This document shows, piece by piece, positions 58,501 through 64,000 of a stretch of 64,000 nt of DNA. Origin of the DNA: Branchiostoma floridae (Eukaryota > Chordata > Leptocardii > Amphioxiformes > Branchiostomatidae); assembly GCF_000003815.2 (NCBI RefSeq), contig NC_049991.1, forward strand, positions 8,366,354 to 8,430,353, written 5' to 3'. The position numbers and the translations under genes were made by a program. The first letter of the stretch is position 1, and the number at the start of each line of letters is the position of its first letter. Under the pieces are notes generated by a model, which saw only the letters and a program-made list of their open reading frames with translations, searched no databases and was not told where the DNA came from.

Positions 58501-61500
58501 TGTGTACAGTCAAACCTGTCTATAGTGACCACTCAAGGGACTGGTCAAAATTGGCCACTATAGAGAGGTGGCCACTATAGAGAATATGCTAATTAATTGA
58601 CCACAAGCAATAAGTTACACATGGTTTTAGTACCCACTGATCTTTATTCACATAATACAGTACTGTACATGTACTGCAATGGTTTTTACACTATATGTAT
58701 TAAGAAAACAAAAGCTATAAAAAGTTTTAAATGTTCTACAGTTGATATTGTTTGAAGAGACCGGTATCGTCATATTTCTTTGATCTTTCGCGTTCACACG
58801 TCAGATTCGCCCATTATGCTAATGTGGTACTCACAAGAAAAGTCTCGTCATTTTAGACTTATCTCTTTATAAATCTAAGAATAAAATCCACCATAGTCTG
58901 AAGTTCATATCATTTTGTCTTTGTAACAATTTATTTTTTAGAAAGTTTTTGTGATGTAAATCAATAAAAGCTCCTTGTGTAAATTAACCTCAGCGATAGT
59001 GTATTAGAACGTAACTTTAACACAATAATCCGTAATATTGGTGTCATCTATTGATCTTATATGACCTCGTTTGTCAGCGGGTATGGGTAGCGCCAGTTTA
59101 CGAAGTTTTGTTTTGAAAATAAATCAAAGAGGTTTTAAATCCGGCGTAGGGTGACGATACGGCTGCTGTATATGGCCGAACGCGTGCCGAAACATAGGTC
59201 AGCGGTCCGCGTGGCCGTAATCGGCAGTGTTTTTGTACCTGCGGGACCGAAAATCGTGTGGCCGTGGCCGCGTTGGACAGGTGGCCGCTAAGCCTATTTC
59301 TTAATCATTACGAATCCAAGGGACCGCTAAAATGTGGCCACTATGGGCAGGTGGCCGGTATGCAGAGGTGGCCGCTAATACAGGTTTGACTGTAATAACT
59401 AAGTGAATGATAAGAAATCAAGGAATTCTTAACTTCCAGAAACTTACACTTTTGTTGACTTTTAAATTTACACTGCAGTCCTGTATTTTCAAGAGTATCA
59501 TATGTAACAGTTAAGTAAATGCTTCAAAATCATGCAACATATAATATAATTTTCTTGAATGATATTTGGCAGATTTCCGAGGTAATTAAGTGGAGAATAT
59601 ATACATTATGTACATAAGTATACAGTAAGATTATTCTAATAATTCTATAATTCTAAACATAAAACTGTATATCCGACCTAAGTAGTTGGCCATGATAGTG
59701 AAGCACCTCCCCGTGATGTAGGCATCATACCCAGCCTGGTGCTCCTGGGCTGTCTCATAGCCTGGGAAGTCTTCAGGGAACACTGGGGGACAGTTGGTCA
59801 ATAGGTTAGATCATGGTTTCAACTGCACATGACACCTTACATCAGCCATGGTCTACACAATCCCTGTTTACAAGTGAGGGGCCTACAAGTTTAGACCTCA
59901 TGATTAAACTAAACTTTAACGGACCAACACTATAATATTGATTGGGACTTACCCCAAATTTTCAACCGACTCCGTCAACCTTGTTCACAGGATGGACCGT
60001 CTACTGTAGCTTCTGGAACGTGACACAGTCTGCAGCAGAGGGTCGTAAATAGCAGATAACCTGTGTCACCCCCCGTCTCTGTTCAGCGATGGACACGGAT
60101 GTACACAGCCTTGCCCAGAGACAGGGGCGACACAGGTTATCTGCCATTTACGACACTCTGCTGCAGCCACGTGTCTGCGACATCACATTCTGGAAGCTAC
60201 AGTAGACGTGTCCATTGTGTGAACAAGGCTGATGGAGTTGGTCACAATCACATAATTTATATGTAGCTCAAATGCATGGCTCAAACCTTTGGCCTTTGGA
60301 TCCATGGACTTATATTAATGCAATAAATGATTATCTATACATGGCTATAAGCATTACTATTGTGGTGCACTGACCTATGACAGGCACTTTGAATGGTTCT
60401 TTCCCTAAAGTAGCCTCCAGGTCTCCCAGAGTAGTGTTAGAGACAAGTTCCTGAAAAAATGCCACATTTTCCAACATCACAACCATCAAATGAGTAAAAC
60501 ATTAGTCACAGAAAATACAATTCTTGTTCTTTAAAGCAGACCAACACAATTCATCAATAAGTTAAGCAAGGGATGCAGGGATGGTTTAAATAGATACATG
60601 TACATGTACACCTGTGCAGGTGTGACCAATGGGTCTAATGACTTACATGGAACCTAAAAATTAATCATGATTGACATTTAAAGCAAACTACATTCAATTT
60701 TATATACAACAGCCATAGAATAGAAAAAAACTGTAACTAACAGTGACTGCTTGTTATGAACAAACCTTAAAGTTAAGGTTGAAGGAGTTTCAACACAGCT
60801 TAGTGTTGTAACAAATTAGCTAATTCTAAACCTTATAGGTGTTTTTATCATTAACATATTGTAAAAATACAATTACACAATAATAAATACTACTGAAGAT
60901 CATATTGGGCTGTTTTATCTATATGAAAGCACAGTACCTTAAATGGATGCATGCTGGCCATCAGTTTGGTGTCCAGTAATCTGCAGAGGGACAAAAGAGA
61001 GAAAACATGTGAAAACAAGGACATTTGTAACCTATTATCATTCATTGTTTATCATCCACAATACATATGAATGCCAACTATCATAATGCTGTTGATTACC
61101 ACATTGATAAAATCAGAATTAGAGATCAGCATCTGTAGTCCCTTAGGTTTGTGCACTTAAGATATCCAGACATCATCAAGAACATATTTATCAATATCAT
61201 TGCTCTTGGGTGAAATAATTTTTGAGATTTATCAAATTTTGTTAACTATCACTCACCTTGGGAAGAGACAGTTTACAAGAGACTTGAACTCATCTATTTC
61301 CTGTTGAAACACAATTATTGAAAACAACAAGCAAACGATGTTATCAATCAAGAATAATATTGATCTTGTTTACATAACCTTAACAACTTGGCTAAGGTTT
61401 AAAGTTGTCACATTTGACTTACAGTTACAGGGTTCCTGTTTATTGTAGATACTGTTTTGAATAGTACAGCTCCTCCTTTTGTCCATAACCACAAAAGCGC

Positions 61501-63969
61501 CTCTTGTGGGAATTACTTGAAGTGCAGTTTGTAAAATGCATTTACAAAGAGATTTAGTATGTGTAGATGTTGCAGGTACTAACCTGAGGCAGTGGGTAGC
61601 TGAACTTATGGACAAGGTGGAGAACATCCAGTAGCATGTTGTGACCAATGACAAGTTTCCCCTGTGTGGGTTCAGAACAGTTGACAATGAAAATCATTCA
61701 TACCACACATAACATTTAATACAGTGCTTGGTCATTGTGCTACATGGAATGGCAAGATATATTTGTTTTAGTTTAATGCTTTTCAAAAGTGATGTTTTAC
61801 AAAAACTGCTAGGTGAGTTTCCGAACAGGTAGCTGTGTTCACTAATAGTATTCATTTATGACATTTGGGAGTCGTAATTGTTGCAACAAAAACTGAAGAG
61901 CATTTTGTTACAGTTTATAGGTACTTGTACATTACGTTCTTTGATGAATATGTTCATTGTGGGAAATACAATCAAGAAATGTCGTATCTTAAGTGGTCTT
62001 GAAGCTCAAAAGCAGACTTTTAAAAGTTTGAATTTTGCAATCTCACCGACTGACAAATCATCCTGATGATTTTAGACATCCCAACAGCATCGTCCAGTTC
62101 ATCCTGAAAATTCATAAAGGTTCATAAATGTGTTTGATCAAACTGTGGTACTGTATACAAAGTATAACTTTTTACTATGTAAAAGTACAACAGTTATTAC
62201 AGTGAGTGGCAAATAATTTATAGCAACCAAATAAACCACCGAGTGAGCAAGGCAAATAAACACCAAGTGAGCGGGGTGAACAAGGTGGTTTATTTGGTAT
62301 GTACAGGTTACTGACTAAGCATTGTGTTTCAGTAACCTGATAAGTGGGTCATCAACCTTGAATCAATGGCAAAATCACGATTCTGTTTACCTCATGAAAG
62401 GAAATACCCCTAGAAACCTTGAATATAGAAAATTATCCCACCAGTTCTTGTTGTCTTTTTTCCTCTCCTCTCTTTTTCAGCACTTCCTCATTTGCTTTGC
62501 TGACTTCAATGAAGTAGTGTTGGTTCTATATAATGAGATAAAAACAGTTAGAGCTCTTGCAGAAATTTGAAAAATCTCAGGGGCCCAACATGCATGGAAT
62601 CTATGAAAATTGAAGGCACAACCAGCAAGTAGTGATTTCTACTTACAGCGTCTTTAAGGCAGGTTGATGTATAACCTAATCTATTCTAGCAAATGGTATG
62701 ACTACCTCAAGATCATCTGAAGCCAAATACTAGCAATATGTCAGATGAAGCGCTTGGACTGATCATTACCTCTGAGCCCATACATGTACCTTTGGTGTGA
62801 CTATGCAAACTTAATCTAAGTCATGACAATTGTTTTAGCTTCAGATGATCCTGAGAAGCTCTACTCATATCATATACATTTTTGTACTTGAGAAAAAGTT
62901 TACCCTATACCCCAATATATATCTATATAACTCAACTTAAAAAACATAACATGTATTGATTCTGTATCAGATTAAGAAAAAAACTCATAACAGTAAGTGA
63001 ATGATCACCTGCTCTCCTACTTTGGTTTCCAGATAAACAGAAGATGAAAACCTGCAGAGACAAAATTTTTCATCTATTCAGCTTAAGTCACTTTAATACA
63101 TGCCAGATTCTATAGGTAATTAACTAGTATTCTACAGATACTCTGATATCAAAGTCTGCAAATTTCAAGATTTGTCTTAAAAGGCAGTAAGAATTTTCAA
63201 TGTCGATAAATGTCACATTACATATTCACTTGAAATAAAAAATTTACTAAGAGACCACCAAAACATCCTGATTACAATCTCTGTCGACAGATAAGATTGA
63301 GGATGTCGAGTGGTAGAATCGTTGTTTCTGCCAGGTTGTAATTTCCACCATGAAATGGTTATATATTTTGTATCATCATAAGTAACATGTTCCTTGTACA
63401 TACAGCCTTGCAAGTTCAATAAGTAGTTCCTAAGATTTACCCAAATATGCAGTTTTACTAAATGCACACTCAACCATGTGTATTTAGATTTTGTGACTTC
63501 TGAATTTGTTTGCAAAAACCAAAAACCTACGAACAATCGGGTGTAGCTAATTTCATTGGAACCTTGATTGAATATTGCATGGAAACATGACCACCATCAT
63601 TTGATGAGAACCTTAACTGTATTTAGCTATGTTACTCACTTGTTTTTAACTGTTGAGTAGATCAGCTTTCGCAAATATCTATGGAGAAAACATGGTACTT
63701 GTTAAAATATTTCAACATTTAAAAGAACTGAGAAATGACAAACTTCAGAGCTCTTAACATCACATCATCATGGTTACATCAAAATTCCATCAAACAGTAT
63801 GATAGACATTAACTAACTTTCATTCATATTTCAACACATTCAAAGCCAGTTTCTTATTAAATGTAGTACTAATATGCAGTTAAACATCATACACAGAAGG
63901 ACCTACGCATTGCAGGGCTCCAACTGAAGACTCTCCTCCTCACTGTCTATGAAGGACTGTATTCTGGTG
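55522..63969 (-). CDS. PARN: Poly(A)-specific ribonuclease PARN, C-terminal two thirds (5' end outside window)
   Basis: Seventeen exons on the minus strand (one tentative) join in phase to 416 codons plus stop. PARN is a DEDD-family 3' exonuclease that shortens mRNA poly(A) tails and matures small RNAs in nucleus and cytoplasm. Visible parts in order: end of the nuclease segment before the R3H domain, R3H-like segment (RKLIYSTV), nuclease core with GHNMLLD (human catalytic Asp292), [12 protein letters not shown], then [11 protein letters not shown] (human His377 and Asp382), then an RRM with KEW and AWIDD, matching the human Trp456 and cap-binding Trp475. Next come a basic segment, a long acidic segment, and the conserved end ALFEEPEAW, which matches human ATLFEVPDTW. 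Asp28 and Glu30 lie upstream of the window. The gene is convergent with UCP4. Confidence 0.94.
55860..56032 (-). CDS. PARN: PARN exon, acidic C-terminal tail
   Basis: The donor gtaagt is clear. The acceptor gctgttccaaag is the only one upstream that fits the phase. It encodes [19 protein letters not shown] and then a long Glu/Asp-rich low-complexity stretch (with [20 protein letters not shown]). The acidic bias resembles the variable acidic tail of vertebrate PARN. Confidence 0.75.
56455..56623 (-). CDS. PARN: PARN exon, post-RRM basic segment
   Basis: The acceptor is gtgcctctag and the donor gtcagt. It encodes [18 protein letters not shown] and a linker with [10 protein letters not shown] and GKRLKV. 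The start matches human YAESYRIQTYAEY, and the lysine/arginine clusters could serve as a nuclear localisation signal. Confidence 0.86.
57080..57154 (-). CDS. PARN: PARN exon, RRM second half
   Basis: The acceptor is ctctccccag and the donor gtaagt. It encodes [19 protein letters not shown] then DQSDL. The Trp of AWIDD matches human Trp475, which stacks on the mRNA cap. Confidence 0.94.
57332..57418 (-). CDS. PARN: PARN exon, RRM first half
   Basis: The acceptor is gtttattcag and the donor gtaaga. It encodes [20 protein letters not shown] then LYQLFRPF. The Trp of KEW matches human Trp456. Confidence 0.95.
57837..57892 (-). CDS. PARN: PARN exon, RRM linker
   Basis: The acceptor is cattccag and the donor gtaagt. 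It encodes [18 protein letters not shown], matching human LFLMRVMDIPYLNLEGPD. Confidence 0.94.
58245..58311 (-). CDS. PARN: PARN exon
   Basis: The acceptor is atattttag and the donor gtgagt. It encodes [20 protein letters not shown] then N, matching the human SARSKLIEPFFNK region. Confidence 0.9.
58507..59392. mobile_element. pogo/Tc1-like non-autonomous element, copy D
   Basis: An 886-bp element in a PARN intron, flanked by TA, with perfect 12-bp ends CAGTCAAACCTG and CAGGTTTGACTG. The GGCCAC-rich right part matches the left part of copy C. The AT-rich centre has no long open frame. Confidence 0.75.
59678..59782 (-). CDS. PARN: PARN exon with catalytic His/Asp
   Basis: The acceptor is ctgtcccccag and the donor gtcgga. 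It encodes [20 protein letters not shown] then [14 protein letters not shown]. His and Asp have the same spacing as human His377 and Asp382. Confidence 0.95.
   Translation of the reverse strand, partial: CSLKTSQAMRQPRSTRLGMMPTSRGGASLSWPTT
59965..60242. mobile_element. Long foldback element in a PARN intron
   Basis: A 278-bp near-palindrome. Left arm words (ccttgttcaca, gtctactgtagcttc, ctgcagcagag, gcagataacctgtgtc) all recur reverse-complemented in order in the right arm. The loop centre is about 60085-60115. No target duplication was identified. Confidence 0.75.
60375..60450 (-). CDS. PARN: PARN exon
   Basis: The acceptor is cattttttcag and the donor gtcagt. It encodes [18 protein letters not shown] followed by PFKVPVI, matching human [20 protein letters not shown]. 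Confidence 0.92.
60938..60980 (-). CDS. PARN: PARN exon
   Basis: The acceptor is ccctctgcag and the donor gtactg. It encodes [14 protein letters not shown], nearly identical to human [14 protein letters not shown]. Confidence 0.95.
61257..61300 (-). CDS. PARN: PARN exon
   Basis: The acceptor is gtttcaacag and the donor gtgagt. It encodes [14 protein letters not shown] and the first two bases of the Arg codon of FPRLLDTK. Confidence 0.93.
61583..61660 (-). CDS. PARN: PARN exon with catalytic aspartate
   Basis: The acceptor is cccacacag and the donor gttagt. It encodes [20 protein letters not shown] then SYPLPQ. The Asp of GHNMLLD corresponds to human Asp292, an essential metal-binding residue. 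Confidence 0.95.
62047..62103 (-). CDS. PARN: PARN exon, re-entry into nuclease core
   Basis: The acceptor is gaattttcag and the donor gtgaga. It encodes [19 protein letters not shown], matching human EELNDAVGFSRVIHAIANS. It spans 57 nt in phase 0. Confidence 0.92.
62226..62298. repeat. Hairpin with perfect 15-bp arms
   Basis: accaaataaaccacc (62226-62240) pairs with ggtggtttatttggt (62284-62298). The loop repeats gagtgagc/aagtgagc. Confidence 0.85.
62647..62685 (-). CDS. PARN: PARN tentative 39-nt exon
   Basis: Phase 0 at both ends, with acceptor catttgctag and consensus donor gtaagt. It would encode [13 protein letters not shown], replacing the human ERYIVISKVDEEE stretch between the R3H segment and the nuclease core. 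Similarity is weak, and skipping it would also keep the frame. Confidence 0.42.
63009..63051 (-). CDS. PARN: PARN exon, R3H segment
   Basis: A 43-nt exon with acceptor tctctgcag and donor gtgatc. It encodes [14 protein letters not shown], matching the YPKGIHVETLE region, and ends on a codon boundary. Confidence 0.82.
63640..63678 (-). CDS. PARN: PARN exon, R3H segment start
   Basis: A 39-nt exon with acceptor tctccatag and donor gtgagt. It encodes [12 protein letters not shown], matching human FQRKLIYQTLSW. Confidence 0.88.
63907..63969 (-). CDS. PARN: PARN exon (first one in the window)
   Basis: The acceptor is tttccatacag and the donor gtaggt. It encodes [19 protein letters not shown], which corresponds to human KIEDLLQSEENKNLDLEPC. 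It starts one base short of a codon, so earlier exons lie beyond 64000. Confidence 0.88.
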
Positions 63970-64000
63970 CTGTATGGAAACATATACATGTCAGAGAACA

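Larger units (their letters stand above)
55560..63906 (-). other. PARN introns in the window
   Basis: The introns are short to medium (about 0.2-1.4 kb). They contain a pogo-like element (58507-59392), a large foldback element (59965-60242), a hairpin with 15-bp arms (62226-62298) and a second hairpin (about 62704-62860). The rest is unrecognised AT-rich intron sequence. Confidence 0.7.

Noticed and set aside
1-64000. CRISPR arrays, operons, bacterial promoters or phage genes
   Set aside because: The window is intron-containing animal DNA. The only spaced repeats are continuous minisatellites without spacers.

Overview
The window is animal nuclear DNA, with spliced genes, GT-AG introns and many different short DNA transposons. 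The protein matches, the dense mix of inverted-repeat elements, the LINE and SINE tails and the unstable-looking minisatellites suggest an invertebrate chordate, most likely an amphioxus (Branchiostoma). The species is inferred, not proven. Four runs of N (3497-3959, 26682-26781, 33534-33731, 47405-47504) are assembly gaps.

Layout. Positions 1 to about 26.6 kb show no gene I can defend. They hold tandem duplications with periods near 150-200 bp, a 33-bp minisatellite with a six-unit higher-order period (23211-23897), a perfect 190-bp tandem duplication (25099-25478), LINE and SINE remnants, foldback elements, and one exon-like block of unknown identity at 10757-10906. From 26664 to 51049 on the + strand lies a mitochondrial carrier gene matching uncoupling protein 4 (UCP4/SLC25A27). 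I could place its exons to the base from splice sites and reading phase. Exon 1 and exon 5 run into assembly gaps. Its large introns hold most of the transposon fossils. From 63969 down to 55522 on the - strand lies the 3' two thirds of PARN, the poly(A)-specific ribonuclease, in 17 exons (one tentative). Its 5' end is beyond the window. The two genes are tail to tail, with about 4.5 kb between their stop codons.

Main discovery. The 3' end of the UCP4 gene carries two consecutive duplicated exon choices. Exon 10 exists as 10a (45282-45341) and 10b (45417-45476), each exactly 60 nt, phase 0, only 75 nt apart. The terminal exon exists as 11a (49868-49939) and 11b (50978-51049), each exactly 72 nt with its own stop codon. 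All four are intact, have good splice sites and encode the same segment of the third carrier repeat. Up to four C-terminal isoforms are therefore possible. Exon 11b lacks the basic residue of the conserved [FY][DE]xx[RK] cytoplasmic-gate motif that 11a and the first two repeats keep, so the isoforms could differ in transport behaviour.

Second theme. The introns preserve several non-autonomous DNA transposon families with readable target-site duplications (TSDs): a Mutator-like pair with 9-bp TSDs, a hAT-like pair with 8-bp TSDs, a pair with CAGGG ends and 5-bp TSDs, a PIF/Harbinger-like element with a TAA TSD, and Tc1/pogo-like elements flanked by TA.
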